DNA from: an uncultured Lacticaseibacillus sp.
Lineage (GTDB): Bacteria; Bacillota; Bacilli; Lactobacillales; Lactobacillaceae
Length of the DNA: 64,000 nt
Assembly: GCA_934370925.1 (NCBI GenBank)
Contig: CAKRNG010000009.1
Coordinates: 1 to 64,000 of the forward strand
Direction: 5' to 3'
In this document: piece after piece, positions 54,291 to 63,313 of the stretch
Layout of the letters: every line of letters starts with the position of its first letter
Position numbering within the stretch: the stretch's first letter is position 1
The notes under the pieces: generated by a model
Databases searched by the model: none
Told to the model about the DNA's origin: nothing
The model's input: only the letters and a program-made list of their open reading frames with translations
Position numbers and translations under genes: made by a program

Positions 54291-55871
54291 ATGAAGAAGA
54301 TTTGGTTAACACTTGCTGGGTTGGTCGCCGCTGTCGGACTGTTTATCGGCCTCAGCACCACCACCCAAGTTTCCGCCGCAACAGACGACGGAACATTTAA
54401 AGTTGGGATGGAATGTGGTTACGCCCCTTTTAACTGGACCCAACAAACGAACGCACACGGTGCCGTTCGGATTCAGGGGACAAAGTTGTGGGCTAACGGG
54501 TACGATGTTCAAACCGCGAAGATTATCGCCAAAAAGCTCGGCAAGAAACTCGTGGTCATCAAGACGAAATGGGACGGGCTCCTGCCTTCCCTAACTTCTG
54601 GTAAGATTGACGCCATTGTTGCCGGGATGTCCCCAACCCCAGACCGGCGCAAGAGCATCGACTTTACGAACGTTTACTACAAGTCCCAGCTGACGATGGT
54701 TGTGAAGCGTAACAGTAAGTACGCGAAGGCAAACAGCATCCAAGACTTCAAGGGTGCGAAGATTACCGCGCAACTATCGACTTATCACTACGACGCCATT
54801 AAGCAAATCAAGGGCGTTCTGCGTCAGCCCGCTATGGACGATTTCCCCGCCATGCGTGTGGCGCTGGAATCCAACACCATCGATGGGTACGTCTCAGAAA
54901 TTCCAGAAGGGATCACTGCTGAAGCGGCCAACCCTGATTTGAAGATGGTACATTTCAAAAAGGGCCAGGGATTCAAGACGAGTGCCTCCGATACAGATTT
55001 GGCAATTGGGGTGCGCAAGGGCTACAAATACACCAACAAAATCAACACAATTTTAGCTGGTATGAGTGACAAGCAACGTTCCACGCGCATGGCGGACGCG
55101 GTTGCCAACCAGCCAAGCACCACCAGCAAGGGCAACTGGTTCATCAACATTCTCAAGGAATACGGCCCAATGTTACTGAGTGGGACCGGCATGACCCTGC
55201 TCATTTCACTCGTCGGGACCCTCATCGGTTTCTTGATTGGCTTGCTGGTTGGGATTATGCGGACGATTCCTGCACCCAAGAACCGAGGAAAGCGCGGACT
55301 TCTGGGCTTCTGCAACTGGTTGCTGTCCGTCTACATTGAAGTTTTCCGGGGCACACCAATGATTGTCCAAGCTGCTGTCTTCTATTACGGCGCTGCCCAG
55401 GCATTCGGGCTCAACATGGATCGTACCGTTGCTGCCCTCATTATTGTTTCCATCAACACCGGGGCCTACATCTCTGAAATTATTCGTGGGGGAATTATTT
55501 CCGTTGATCCCGGCCAATTCGAGGCTGCAAACGCACTTGGCATGACGCACTGGCAGACCATGACGAAGGTAATCCTACCCCAAGCGGTGCGCAATAGTCT
55601 CCCTGCCGTCACGAACGAATTCATCGTGAACATCAAGGATACGTCCGTGCTCTCCATCATCAGTGTTTCCGAACTGTTCTTCACTTCCGAAACAATTGCG
55701 GGACAAAACTTCCAGTTCTTCCACACCTACCTGGTTGTCTGCCTCATTTACCTGGTACTCACCTTCACGATTTCCCGCCTCTTCCGGATTATCGAAAAGC
55801 GGCTAGATGGTCCCAAGAACTACAACGTGATGAACAACCAGATGCAAGTTGAAGCACCCAAGTCAAAGTAA
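54291..55871 (+). CDS. Fused substrate-binding/permease ABC transporter subunit (likely lysine)
   Basis: A 526-residue fusion: signal peptide (1-28, cleaved near VSAATDDG), a polar amino acid binding domain (about 35-265; [46 protein letters not shown]) and a HisM-type permease domain (about 290-515; [45 protein letters not shown] is the EAA loop). This layout is like GlnP of lactic bacteria. The upstream lysine riboswitch indicates lysine as substrate, which is inference from regulation. Confidence 0.93.
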   Translation: MKKIWLTLAGLVAAVGLFIGLSTTTQVSAATDDGTFKVGMECGYAPFNWTQQTNAHGAVRIQGTKLWANGYDVQTAKIIAKKLGKKLVVIKTKWDGLLPSLTSGKIDAIVAGMSPTPDRRKSIDFTNVYYKSQLTMVVKRNSKYAKANSIQDFKGAKITAQLSTYHYDAIKQIKGVLRQPAMDDFPAMRVALESNTIDGYVSEIPEGITAEAANPDLKMVHFKKGQGFKTSASDTDLAIGVRKGYKYTNKINTILAGMSDKQRSTRMADAVANQPSTTSKGNWFINILKEYGPMLLSGTGMTLLISLVGTLIGFLIGLLVGIMRTIPAPKNRGKRGLLGFCNWLLSVYIEVFRGTPMIVQAAVFYYGAAQAFGLNMDRTVAALIIVSINTGAYISEIIRGGIISVDPGQFEAANALGMTHWQTMTKVILPQAVRNSLPAVTNEFIVNIKDTSVLSIISVSELFFTSETIAGQNFQFFHTYLVVCLIYLVLTFTISRLFRIIEKRLDGPKNYNVMNNQMQVEAPKSK

Positions 55872-55885
55872 GGGAGGAAACCAAC

Positions 55886-56629
55886 ATGACTGAAACAATC
55901 TTAGAAGTACAAAACCTCCAAAAAACATTTGGTAATCACGAGGTTTTGCGTGATATCAACCTTACCGTGACGAAAGGTGAGGTGCTCTCCATCATCGGCC
56001 GCTCCGGTTCTGGGAAATCCACGCTTCTCCGCGGACTTAACCTGCTCGAACCGCCAACGGGTGGCCACATCCTCTTCCACGGTCAGGATGTCCTGGGTGA
56101 TAACTTTAACCTGGCGCAATATCGCGCCAAGGTGGGCATGGTGTTCCAGAGTTTCAACCTCTTCAACAATCTCACGGTACTTGAAAATGTCGTCATTCCC
56201 CAGGTGACCGTCCTCAAGCGTGACGCGGCCCTTGCGAAGACGCACGCCATCGAAATTCTCAAGCAGATGGGCATGGACCCCTTCATCAACGCGAAGCCCG
56301 CACAGCTGTCCGGGGGGCAAAAGCAGCGTGTCGCAATTGCGCGTTCCGTCGCCATGGACCCCGAAGTCCTTCTGTTTGATGAACCCACGAGTGCTTTGGA
56401 TCCAGAAATGGTGGATGACGTTCTGAACGCGATGACCGAATTGGCAAAAACAGGGCTCACCATGATTGTGGTGACCCACGAAATGCAGTTTGCACGTGAT
56501 GTTTCGGACACCGTCATCTTCATGAACGAGGGTGTTGTCGCTGAACAAGGTACACCGGACGACTTGTTTGGCCACCCGCAAGAAGCCGTTACCCAGGACT
56601 TCTTAAAGCGTTACTTGAACCGCGTGTAG
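55886..56629 (+). CDS. Amino acid ABC transporter ATPase
   Basis: ATP-binding subunit, 247 residues: Walker [10 protein letters not shown] (38-46), signature [16 protein letters not shown], Walker [15 protein letters not shown] and switch His in [13 protein letters not shown]. It powers the fused binding/permease subunit, 14 bases upstream, from the same lysine-controlled transcript. Ends before a family A fragment and a bidirectional terminator. Confidence 0.95.
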   Translation: MTETILEVQNLQKTFGNHEVLRDINLTVTKGEVLSIIGRSGSGKSTLLRGLNLLEPPTGGHILFHGQDVLGDNFNLAQYRAKVGMVFQSFNLFNNLTVLENVVIPQVTVLKRDAALAKTHAIEILKQMGMDPFINAKPAQLSGGQKQRVAIARSVAMDPEVLLFDEPTSALDPEMVDDVLNAMTELAKTGLTMIVVTHEMQFARDVSDTVIFMNEGVVAEQGTPDDLFGHPQEAVTQDFLKRYLNRV

Positions 56630-56634
56630 AAAAT

Positions 56635-56678
56635 CGCGACTGGATGTAACGTTCGTGTGCCTTGGACTTATGGCGCAC
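56635..56678 (-). repeat. Family A left-flank fragment, inverted
   Basis: On the minus strand GTGCGCCATAAGTCCAAGGC then ACACGAACGTTACATCCAGTCGCG, nearly identical to copy 2's left flank, without the hairpin. It sits next to an ordinary terminator. Confidence 0.7.
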
Positions 56679-56694
56679 TCACTAAATGCACGAC

Positions 56695-56734
56695 AAAAAA
56701 ATCCCTGTCGAAAAAATTCGACAGGGATTTTTTT
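56695..56734. terminator. Bidirectional terminator
   Basis: AAAAAAATCCCTGTCGAA and its complement, between the convergent ATPase and HesB-like genes. Confidence 0.9.
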
Positions 56735-56750
56735 GTTAAACACCATTAAC

Positions 56751-57137
56751 TTAGCAAGATGCCGGACCCTTCACGCTTGCCGTGGCCTCCACCGTATCGA
56801 TGACGCGCATCTCAACCGCACCATCAATCAGGCCGGAATCATTACTGAGCGCAAGGACGCCGCCAAAACCAACTTTAAGAACCGGGTGATCCTCAAAGTA
56901 CTCAGCGGAATAATCCTTCACGAGAACGGGACCCAACGTGCTGGTTAACGTCGTGTTGAAGTCTGCGCTGACATTCTCCTTGGGGGTGAGAATCAAGTTA
57001 AAACTCGTGTTCAGGCTGCAAACACCCACCTGACTGAATGGGCCAACACCATCATCATAATCCAGCACCATCTGGTAATCGCTACCCGCTGCCTGAATCT
57101 TCGCTGCTGCTTCTGGGGTGATTCGTAATTCGGTCAT
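56751..57137 (-). CDS. Iron-sulfur cluster biosynthesis (HesB/YneR-like) family protein
   Basis: A 128-residue protein of the HesB-like fold (TELRITPEAAAKIQAAG). The scaffold-type cysteine pattern of A-type carriers is not obvious, as in the YneR-like branch, so its role in Fe-S assembly is doubtful. The ATG at 57137 has a GGAGG site at eight bases. Confidence 0.75.
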   Translation of the reverse strand: MTELRITPEAAAKIQAAGSDYQMVLDYDDGVGPFSQVGVCSLNTSFNLILTPKENVSADFNTTLTSTLGPVLVKDYSAEYFEDHPVLKVGFGGVLALSNDSGLIDGAVEMRVIDTVEATASVKGPASC

Positions 57138-57317
57138 AAACAATTCCTCCCACTTTTTAAAGCCCTACAGGTAACGGCTCATCTGCACCGCTAATCTGTT
57201 TCATATCATTCACTTACTAAAGTATAGCACATCCGCCAATATAAGTCTAACGGCCCAAACAAAATTCTGCTAATATAGAAACAACCAGTCCTAGCGACTT
57301 AAAACGCGGAGGCCCCC

Positions 57318-57641
57318 ATGAATATTTTTAACGCCTTGCAGTTGATTCAGGTGAACCACCAACCCTTGAACTACCTGAACGTCATCATCACCGACGACAC
57401 GGGAAAGCCCGACGCCATTATGAGTGACTTACTTGCAGACGTTTTGGGGAAGCTGGCGATTTTTGGGGATCTCTCAGCTGCAACAACGCCCTCTGACTTA
57501 ATCAATCAGTTCCGTGAATGCACCCCACTCCCCGAGGATGTTCTGAACGAATACGACAAAATTCTCACACAAACACTCTCAGGAATTAATTTTGTTCCTA
57601 AGAAGCAAATCGTTGAGCTGATTTACAAGCCATTTATCTAA
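57318..57641 (+). CDS. Hypothetical protein, 107 aa
   Basis: Small soluble protein with no recognised motif; acidic central part. It has a CGGAGGCCCCC site before the ATG. Its neighbours are not informative. Confidence 0.65.
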   Translation: MNIFNALQLIQVNHQPLNYLNVIITDDTGKPDAIMSDLLADVLGKLAIFGDLSAATTPSDLINQFRECTPLPEDVLNEYDKILTQTLSGINFVPKKQIVELIYKPFI

Positions 57642-57834
57642 AACAAATCGTGCCCTTGTCCACCGAATGTGTTCTTTTTCGGTGAATGAGGCTTTTTTAA
57701 TTTTCTGAAAAATAATGCTTACGAAAAAGAAAAAATTCTGGTAGTGTGAATAACTGTTGAACATTTACGGGCAACTACACCGCTGTGGTTTAGTTGTAAC
57801 CGCTCAAGATAATACACATATAAGGAGTATCGTT

Positions 57835-58329
57835 TTGCCAAAGAATTTTAAAGAAGAAGTTATTTTCACGCTCATCATGGCTGGACTCATGGTTCTCGTC
57901 ATGGCCGGTTACAACGTCGCCCTCAGTGACGGCTTCACATCCGGTTACATCCTCGAAGTTCTGATGGGATACCCACTGGCGCTTGTTGTGGCCATCATCC
58001 TCGACATGTTGCTTGTCGGCCCAATCGCCAAGAAGCTTTTCTTCAACCACATTTTTAAGCCTGAAATGGAACAGAAGCCTGCTATCATCGGCATCTGCAT
58101 CTCCGTGCTCATGGTTGCCGGAATGGTTACGCTCATGTCCGCATTCGGGATGATTGTGACGCACAATTTTGCAGGTAACATCTTCCTGACCTACCTGCAC
58201 ACTTGGGGCTTCAACGTCTTGATGGCATTGCCCCTGCAACTCATTATCGTTGGTCCTATCGCGCGTGCTGTTCTCGGTGCTGTTCAGCAGCGTGGTGAAA
58301 ATAGCGACAGCGTTATGGAAGCCAAGTAG
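57835..58329 (+). CDS. DUF2798 membrane protein
   Basis: A 164-residue protein with four hydrophobic segments in two similar halves (MAGLMVLVMAGYNVAL...GYPLALVVAIILDMLLVGPIAKKLFF and the second VLMVAGMVTLMSAFGM...LPLQLIIVGPIARAVL), matching DUF2798. I start at TTG 57835, seven bases after AAGGAG, instead of an upstream ATG without a site. Function unknown. Confidence 0.82.
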   Translation: MPKNFKEEVIFTLIMAGLMVLVMAGYNVALSDGFTSGYILEVLMGYPLALVVAIILDMLLVGPIAKKLFFNHIFKPEMEQKPAIIGICISVLMVAGMVTLMSAFGMIVTHNFAGNIFLTYLHTWGFNVLMALPLQLIIVGPIARAVLGAVQQRGENSDSVMEAK

Positions 58330-58362
58330 TTTTCTGTCCAACTAAACACACACTCAACCCCC

Positions 58363-58396
58363 AAAAAGCTGGCCGTATTTTAGGCTAGCTTTTTTA
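58363..58396 (+). terminator. Terminator after the DUF2798 gene
   Basis: AAAAAGCTGGCC pairs with GGCTAGCTTTTTT. Confidence 0.8.
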
Positions 58397-58405
58397 TTTC
58401 AAAAA

Positions 58406-58440
58406 AATTCACGAAAACGCTTGCTATGAAACGCGTTCGA
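58406..58440 (+). promoter_or_regulatory. cre/LacI-type sites before the PTS IIA-like gene
   Basis: ACGAAAACGCTTGCT (58411-58425) agrees with the cre consensus except one base; GAAACGCGTTC follows closely. Both could bind CcpA or the LacI regulator encoded 0.6 kb downstream. Confidence 0.45.
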
Positions 58441-58473
58441 GAGAATACACTATGGTCACAGGGTTGAGATAGC

Positions 58474-58498
58474 CGCTAACCGCGGAGTGGCGCTAACC
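58474..58498 (+). repeat. Short direct repeat in the leader
   Basis: CGCTAACC at 58474-58481 and again at 58491-58498 in the leader of the IIA-like gene, around a GCGG/ block; possible small structure of unknown role. Confidence 0.3.
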
Positions 58499-58528
58499 TA
58501 AATGACATTATATTTGGAGGAAAACATT

Positions 58529-58969
58529 ATGCTTAGTCTGTTTAAGAAATACGCCACCACCGATATCGAACTGAACCACTACAACGAGTTAGAGGCGCTC
58601 AAAACCTTGGCCACCATCGCTGCCAAAAAGGCCAACCAGGATGAACAGTTGGTCAAAAGTGGCTTACTTGCCAGCATCGCACAGGGTGAATTCAGCATTA
58701 ACGGGCGGGTTTTAACGACCAACGCCACCATCACTGAAACTCACCACATCCACATTGTGGTCGGCACCTTCGCCAACGCTGTGAACTGGAGCGGTTCGTC
58801 CATCGACATTGCGTTTATCATCCTAACGCCCGCTGAAACAGACGCTGCCGTGATTGACCAAATTAATCAGTCCATTCAAAGTAAGCTGGCAACACAAGAC
58901 TTGAACGAACTCCACGGCAACACGGGGGCACTGGACAAAATTGTTAAAGCCGTCAAAGCAGAACTTTAA
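58529..58969 (+). CDS. PTS EIIA (fructose/mannitol-type)-like protein
   Basis: A 146-residue stand-alone domain with the fold pattern of EIIA-Fru/Mtl. The segment where an active IIA shows the phosphorylated His (PH after a Gly-rich loop) reads LTTNATITETHHIHIVVG, so the canonical site is not clear and the protein may be regulatory. The ATG at 58529 has a TTGGAGGAAAA site. It is followed by a terminator and a LacI gene. Confidence 0.65.
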   Translation: MLSLFKKYATTDIELNHYNELEALKTLATIAAKKANQDEQLVKSGLLASIAQGEFSINGRVLTTNATITETHHIHIVVGTFANAVNWSGSSIDIAFIILTPAETDAAVIDQINQSIQSKLATQDLNELHGNTGALDKIVKAVKAEL

Positions 58970-58975
58970 AGATGT

Positions 58976-59018
58976 GCACCGGCATTGGTCGTCTCAACGA
59001 TGATGCCGGTGTCTTTTT
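58976..59018 (+). terminator. Terminator between IIA-like and lacI-type genes
   Basis: CACCGGCAT/ATGCCGGTG with a TTTTT tail. Confidence 0.82.
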
Positions 59019-59042
59019 GTCTCGTCGCACTGCGCCCTGCGA

Positions 59043-59048
59043 TATAAT
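59043..59048 (+). promoter_or_regulatory. -10 element of the LacI-family gene
   Basis: TATAAT at 59043-59048, 20 bases before the start, so the mRNA begins close to the ribosome site (TGGAGGGG). Confidence 0.5.
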
Positions 59049-59067
59049 GGTTACTGGAGGGGAAAAA

Positions 59068-60006
59068 ATGACAACTATTCGCGATGTCGCACGGATCAGC
59101 GGTTACTCCGTTTCAACCGTTTCGCGCGTTTTAAACCACAAGAACTATGTCTCGGAAGAAGTGCGTACACAGATTCAACGCGTCATTGACGACCTCGATT
59201 ACGTGCCCAATGATGTTGCGCGTGATTTAAGCCGCGGGAAGACGATGACAATTGGTGTCGTCCTACTAAACCTGCCACATCCTTACTACACTGACCTTAG
59301 TGCAGGCATCATGGGGGCCGCCTTTTCCGCCGGTTACAACGTGGTCATGCTGCAATCGAAGTACAATGACGTTCAGGAACGGGGCTACTTAGAACAGCTA
59401 CGACGCAAGGCTTTTGATGGTTTGATCTTCACAACGCACAACATTCCGCTCAGTGAAATGCTCCCTTACCGCAAATACGGGTCCGTGGTGGTGTGTCATG
59501 ACCCGGGAAATATTGCAATTGATGCGGCGTTTAGCGATCGCGGTCCTTCCTACATTCAGGCGTTCAACTGGATTAAACGTCATCATTACCGCAATATTGC
59601 CCTTTTGCTCCCCCGTGACCCAGCGTTGAGCGCCACCAGTGCTGAAACAACAGCCGCCTACAAGCAAGTTTTTGGCACTGCCCCCAGCGGTCGGCTGCTT
59701 CGTCTAGGTTCAATGACTTACGCGGACGGATATGCCGCCGCAGAATATTATGTCACCAATGGCCTCAATCCTGACTTCGTGTTTGCGAATGGTGATGATA
59801 TTGCCACGGGTGTTGCCCAGTATTACCGTGACCACCTCCTTCCCATTCCCGGACTTATGGGGCAAGACCGGCAACTATCCGGGCAACTTCTTGGGTTTCC
59901 AACCATTAATCATCACTACAAAGACGTTGGCGCCACCGCTCTCCGCCTCGCAATTGGCGCTGCACATGGCCAGCACGGTTTACACTCAGACTTTTTGACC
60001 CGCTAA
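59068..60006 (+). CDS. LacI-family transcriptional regulator
   Basis: A 312-residue repressor: HTH in residues 2-22 (TIRDVARISGYSVSTVSRVLN), hinge near 50 and a periplasmic-binding-like sensor domain. The start at 59068 has a GGAGGGG site. The sugar ligand is unknown; the nearby IIA-like protein and lac genes suggest carbohydrate control. It is convergent with lacC. Confidence 0.9.
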   Translation: MTTIRDVARISGYSVSTVSRVLNHKNYVSEEVRTQIQRVIDDLDYVPNDVARDLSRGKTMTIGVVLLNLPHPYYTDLSAGIMGAAFSAGYNVVMLQSKYNDVQERGYLEQLRRKAFDGLIFTTHNIPLSEMLPYRKYGSVVVCHDPGNIAIDAAFSDRGPSYIQAFNWIKRHHYRNIALLLPRDPALSATSAETTAAYKQVFGTAPSGRLLRLGSMTYADGYAAAEYYVTNGLNPDFVFANGDDIATGVAQYYRDHLLPIPGLMGQDRQLSGQLLGFPTINHHYKDVGATALRLAIGAAHGQHGLHSDFLTR

Positions 60007-60024
60007 GCCGACGATACGCAAAAA

Positions 60025-60088
60025 ATAAAATAACGTTCGCGGAGACTCCCTAAAACAATTAGGAGAATTCCGCGAACGCTATTTTAAC
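60025..60088. terminator. Long hairpin between convergent genes
   Basis: AATAACGTTCGCGGA pairs with TCCGCGAACGCTATT; an inner CTCCTAA/TTAGGAG stem continues it. Confidence 0.85.
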
Positions 60089-60115
60089 TATCCTCGGTCA
60101 GTTTTCGTTACTTTA

Positions 60116-61057
60116 TTATTGCTTCGTCACGGTCACTTTTGCAAAGTACGTATCAAACAGGTCTTTGTTCACAAATCCAGTTTTAGCTTCCATCGTGTTC
60201 AACATCCCCGTTGTCATGGCACTGCGCAGTGTATCTTCAGCGTTCTCGCCTTTATCCGTAGCGTAAGCAAGTCCCGCAAGTGTTGAATCGCCTGAGCCCA
60301 CCGGATTCACCACATTAATCTTGGGAATCGCCGCCTGATAGTAGTCTGCATCGTGCTTTGCGAAGGCACCTGCCGCACCGAGCGACACAACCACCCAACT
60401 CACACCTGCAAAAATAGGGTGAGCGAGCTGTTTTGCCAAAAGTGGCAAGTTGCGCCGGTCAACTTCTTCGCCAATCAGTGCACTTAATTCAGAATCATTT
60501 GGTTTAATCAAATCTGGCTTCTCATCGGCTTTCAGTGCTGCTTCAAGCGCCGCGCCGGAAGCATCCAAAAAGACCTTGACGCCGGCCTTATGTCCAAGTG
60601 CAACCATTTTTGCGTAAAAATCCGTTGGCAAACCACCTGGCAAGCTTCCGGAAATCGTGACCAAATCAACTTTTTTAAGTAATTCTTGGTAGTGTGCTAA
60701 AAATTTATCTGCATCTGCAGCACTCAGCGTGGGACCCTTTTCCAGCACTTCCGTCTGATCGCCACCGTCATGCAAAATCGCAATACACGACCGCGTTTCC
60801 CCGTAAATTTGGGCAAAATCGCCCGGAATGCCGTCTTCTTCAAGTTGGTGTGCCAAATACTGACCAAAGAAACCGCCCAAAACACCCGTTGCAATCAGTG
60901 GGTGATCCAAACAATGCAGGACACGGGCAACGTTCAGGCCCTTTCCGCCTGCCGTTTTGCTCACCTTCGTTACACGATTCACATCATCAATCTGCAGGTG
61001 ATCAAGTGGATATTGCACATCGATGGATGGATTCATCGTTACAGCTAAAATCGTCAT
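60116..61057 (-). CDS. lacC: Tagatose-6-phosphate kinase
   Basis: PfkB kinase of 313 residues that turns tagatose-6-P into tagatose-1,6-bisphosphate. TMNPSIDVQYPLDHL at the start, KTAGGKGLNVARVL (sugar-phosphate loop) and NPVGSGDSTLAG (catalytic Asp) are seen. 1-phosphofructokinase (FruK) is the main alternative, but lacA/lacB next to it settle the role. The aldolase lacD is not in the window. Confidence 0.92.
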   Translation of the reverse strand: MTILAVTMNPSIDVQYPLDHLQIDDVNRVTKVSKTAGGKGLNVARVLHCLDHPLIATGVLGGFFGQYLAHQLEEDGIPGDFAQIYGETRSCIAILHDGGDQTEVLEKGPTLSAADADKFLAHYQELLKKVDLVTISGSLPGGLPTDFYAKMVALGHKAGVKVFLDASGAALEAALKADEKPDLIKPNDSELSALIGEEVDRRNLPLLAKQLAHPIFAGVSWVVVSLGAAGAFAKHDADYYQAAIPKINVVNPVGSGDSTLAGLAYATDKGENAEDTLRSAMTTGMLNTMEAKTGFVNKDLFDTYFAKVTVTKQ

Positions 61058-61119
61058 TACTATCTCCTCATGGGTTCGTTAACCAATATTTCTGCCGAAC
61101 ACGGGACACCCGTCCGAAA

Positions 61120-61222
61120 TGACCACTAATCAACAACACAGGCCCAGCAAAAATCCTAATTTCAGGATTCTTGCTGGGCCCACATTGTCGACCAGGGACA
61201 AACCGTCTTCTGGCGCAGCCCC
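61120..61222 (+). repeat. Dispersed palindromic repeat family A, copy 5 (diverged)
   Basis: Hairpin ACAGGCCCAGCAA...TTGCTGGGCC (arms 61141-61150 and 61171-61180) with the inner AATCCT/AGGATT pair; the right flank ACCAGGGACAAACCGTCTTC is kept, the left flank is largely lost. It lies inside the lac operon between lacB and lacC. Confidence 0.75.
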
Positions 61223-61236
61223 TTACTTTTTACAAA

Positions 61237-61812
61237 CTAATCGTGGTAGACGCCTTCAGACCACTTCTTGTTTTCTTCGTCAAAGAAGTGTGGGTTGTCG
61301 TACTGGTCAGGGTTTGGCTTTGCGATGGTGTCAATCTTCTCAATCAACTTCTTGTTTTCTTCGCTTGGCTTGTATGAAGCTTCAAGGAAAGAATCAACGA
61401 TATCAAAGATGAAGTCACGCCCGAGCACGATACCACCGAAACCAAGCACATTTGCGTTCAATTCTTCACGGGCATACTTTGCCTGGGTTGCATCACCAAC
61501 CATGGCAGCACGGATACCTTCATTCTTGTTGGCAGCGGTTGAAATCCCAATCCCGGTCCCACAAAGAACAATCCCAAGGTCAGCACGACCAGATATAACA
61601 TCTTCAGCAACACGCTTCCCATAAATTGGGTAGTGCGTCCGGCTGTTATCGTGGGTTCCTTCATCAATTACCTGGTAGCCCAAGTCCTTCAGGTGGTCAG
61701 AAACAAGCATCTTGGTTGCCGTCACAATGTGGTCATTACCAATTGCAATAACGGTCTTCTTATCAATTTTTGGGTCAACGAATTCTGGTGATGGCATGTC
61801 ATTTTCAAGCAT
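61237..61812 (-). CDS. lacB: Galactose-6-phosphate isomerase subunit LacB
   Basis: One of two subunits isomerising galactose-6-P to tagatose-6-[32 protein letters not shown] and [21 protein letters not shown] match LacB. The protein (191 residues) has about 20 extra N-terminal residues compared with the usual 171; the ATG at 61812 has a GGAGGAA site, so the extension appears real. Confidence 0.94.
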   Translation of the reverse strand: MLENDMPSPEFVDPKIDKKTVIAIGNDHIVTATKMLVSDHLKDLGYQVIDEGTHDNSRTHYPIYGKRVAEDVISGRADLGIVLCGTGIGISTAANKNEGIRAAMVGDATQAKYAREELNANVLGFGGIVLGRDFIFDIVDSFLEASYKPSEENKKLIEKIDTIAKPNPDQYDNPHFFDEENKKWSEGVYHD

Positions 61813-61865
61813 TATGATAATTCCTCCATTTAATGAAATATCGACGGGTTTAGGCGATAGATGAC

Positions 61866-62294
61866 TTAAATCATCTTCTCGAGCATGTCGAGACGAACCT
61901 GGTGACGACCTGCTGCGTATTCTGTGTCTAAGTAACGCTGGATAATCTCGTAAGCGAGCTTCTCCCCAACAATACCGGAACCCAGAGAAATTGCCTTTGC
62001 GCCGTTGTGCATGGCGGTCATGTGTGCAGTCCGTTCTTCGTTCACGTCTGCCGTAACCATGCCTTTAACCTTGTTGCTGGCCATAGCAGAGCCAACACCG
62101 TATTCATCAAACATGATGGCCTTCTTCACACCGTTCTCAAGTACCTGCTTGGTTACAGCAAGGGAAGATTCAACAAAGTCCTCTGCAGGTTCTTCAGTCA
62201 CATCAATCACATTGTAGTTGTGATCCTGAAGGTATGCCTTGACCTTTTCCTTCAGAGCAAACCCGTTTTTATCTGCGCCAATAACAACATCCAT
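61866..62294 (-). CDS. lacA: Galactose-6-phosphate isomerase subunit LacA
   Basis: RpiB-fold partner subunit of LacB, 142 residues ([54 protein letters not shown]). First structural gene of the lac cluster after lacR; RBS AAGGAG. Confidence 0.95.
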   Translation of the reverse strand: MDVVIGADKNGFALKEKVKAYLQDHNYNVIDVTEEPAEDFVESSLAVTKQVLENGVKKAIMFDEYGVGSAMASNKVKGMVTADVNEERTAHMTAMHNGAKAISLGSGIVGEKLAYEIIQRYLDTEYAAGRHQVRLDMLEKMI

Positions 62295-62320
62295 GATTGT
62301 AATCTCCTTTTATATAGTAG

Positions 62321-63088
62321 TTACTCACTTGTTATGATCTGCGTTAACTTCTGGTAGTCGTTACGCTGATCGTCGTCAATCCCACTGTCGGTGATAAGGC
62401 CATCGACGTCATCTAAACTATAGAAGCCATAGAAGTCTTCGGTATCCAGTTTCGTATGATCCGCCAAAATATAACGTTTACGCGAATTGTTCAGGGCTAA
62501 TCGTTGAATTTGTCCTTCATCCGCGTTGGCGTTACTGACGATATTGTCACAGACACCGTTGGCCGCCACGAACGCCTTCGTGGTGCGTAAGTGTTCAAGC
62601 ATCTCGTTTGCCAAGTTACCTATAAAGGCGCCACTTCGCTCACGGTAGGAGCCACCCACGAGACAAAGCTCGTAGCGGTCCGCCTTGCTCTTAAAACTAT
62701 CAAAGACCGGCAAGCTATTCGTCACGACCCGTAAATCGGGTAATGATAGATAGTCTGCAATAAACTCATTCGTCGTCCCTGGTCCAATAAAGATTGTGTC
62801 ACCAACCTCTATTAACTGGGCGGCTTGAGCAGCAATTTGTCGTTTCTCCTCTACCCGCAAATCTCGCTTTTCTAATCGAGAGAGTTCCTGATCTTGCTTT
62901 TGCGCAAGACGCGGGCTCTGGGCACCACCATGAACGCGAATAATCGCATGGTTCTCAGCTAACTCAGCCAAATCCCGTCGAACTGTCATAGTAGAAACAT
63001 TCAGTTCCTCACCAATTTCGTTGACGGTCACAATTCCCTTTCGATCAACAAGGTTGCGAATGGTCAGAAGTCGTTGTCGTTTTAACAC
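62321..63088 (-). CDS. lacR: DeoR-family repressor of the tagatose pathway
   Basis: A 255-residue DeoR regulator: HTH (KGIVTVNEIGEELNVSTMTVRRDLAEL) and a sugar-phosphate sensor domain (VGDTIFIGPGTTNEFIADYL, GGSYRERSGAFIGNLANEML). In LacR of this group tagatose-6-P is the inducer. It is divergent from the PTS genes and upstream of lacABC, so it can control both. Confidence 0.92.
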   Translation of the reverse strand: MLKRQRLLTIRNLVDRKGIVTVNEIGEELNVSTMTVRRDLAELAENHAIIRVHGGAQSPRLAQKQDQELSRLEKRDLRVEEKRQIAAQAAQLIEVGDTIFIGPGTTNEFIADYLSLPDLRVVTNSLPVFDSFKSKADRYELCLVGGSYRERSGAFIGNLANEMLEHLRTTKAFVAANGVCDNIVSNANADEGQIQRLALNNSRKRYILADHTKLDTEDFYGFYSLDDVDGLITDSGIDDDQRNDYQKLTQIITSE

Positions 63089-63108
63089 GTATGCATCACC
63101 TCTTAACG

Positions 63109-63296
63109 GTTCGCTTTTGTTCTAAAATGTTTAGTTATTCGGTACGCCATTAAATTACCATCCCGTGTAAGCCTTGTCAATAGTTTTAAAAGAAAAACGA
63201 AACCGCTTTAAAAAAGTTATCAGATAGGGGTTGACGAGTGAAAGCGTTTGTATATAATTAGACTTGTAATCCGGTGAACACAAACGAACAAAAATT
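63109..63296. promoter_or_regulatory. Divergent lacR/PTS control region
   Basis: The plus-strand promoter is TTGACG (63231-63236), 16-bp spacer, TATAAT (63253-63258). A cre-like TGAAAGCGTTTGTA (63239-63252) fills the spacer, so CcpA would block it directly. GAACAAAA-type half-sites occur on the minus strand near 63113-63124 and on the plus at 63286-63293, possible LacR sites. Confidence 0.75.
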
Positions 63297-63313
63297 AACG
63301 GAGGTGAGGCCGC

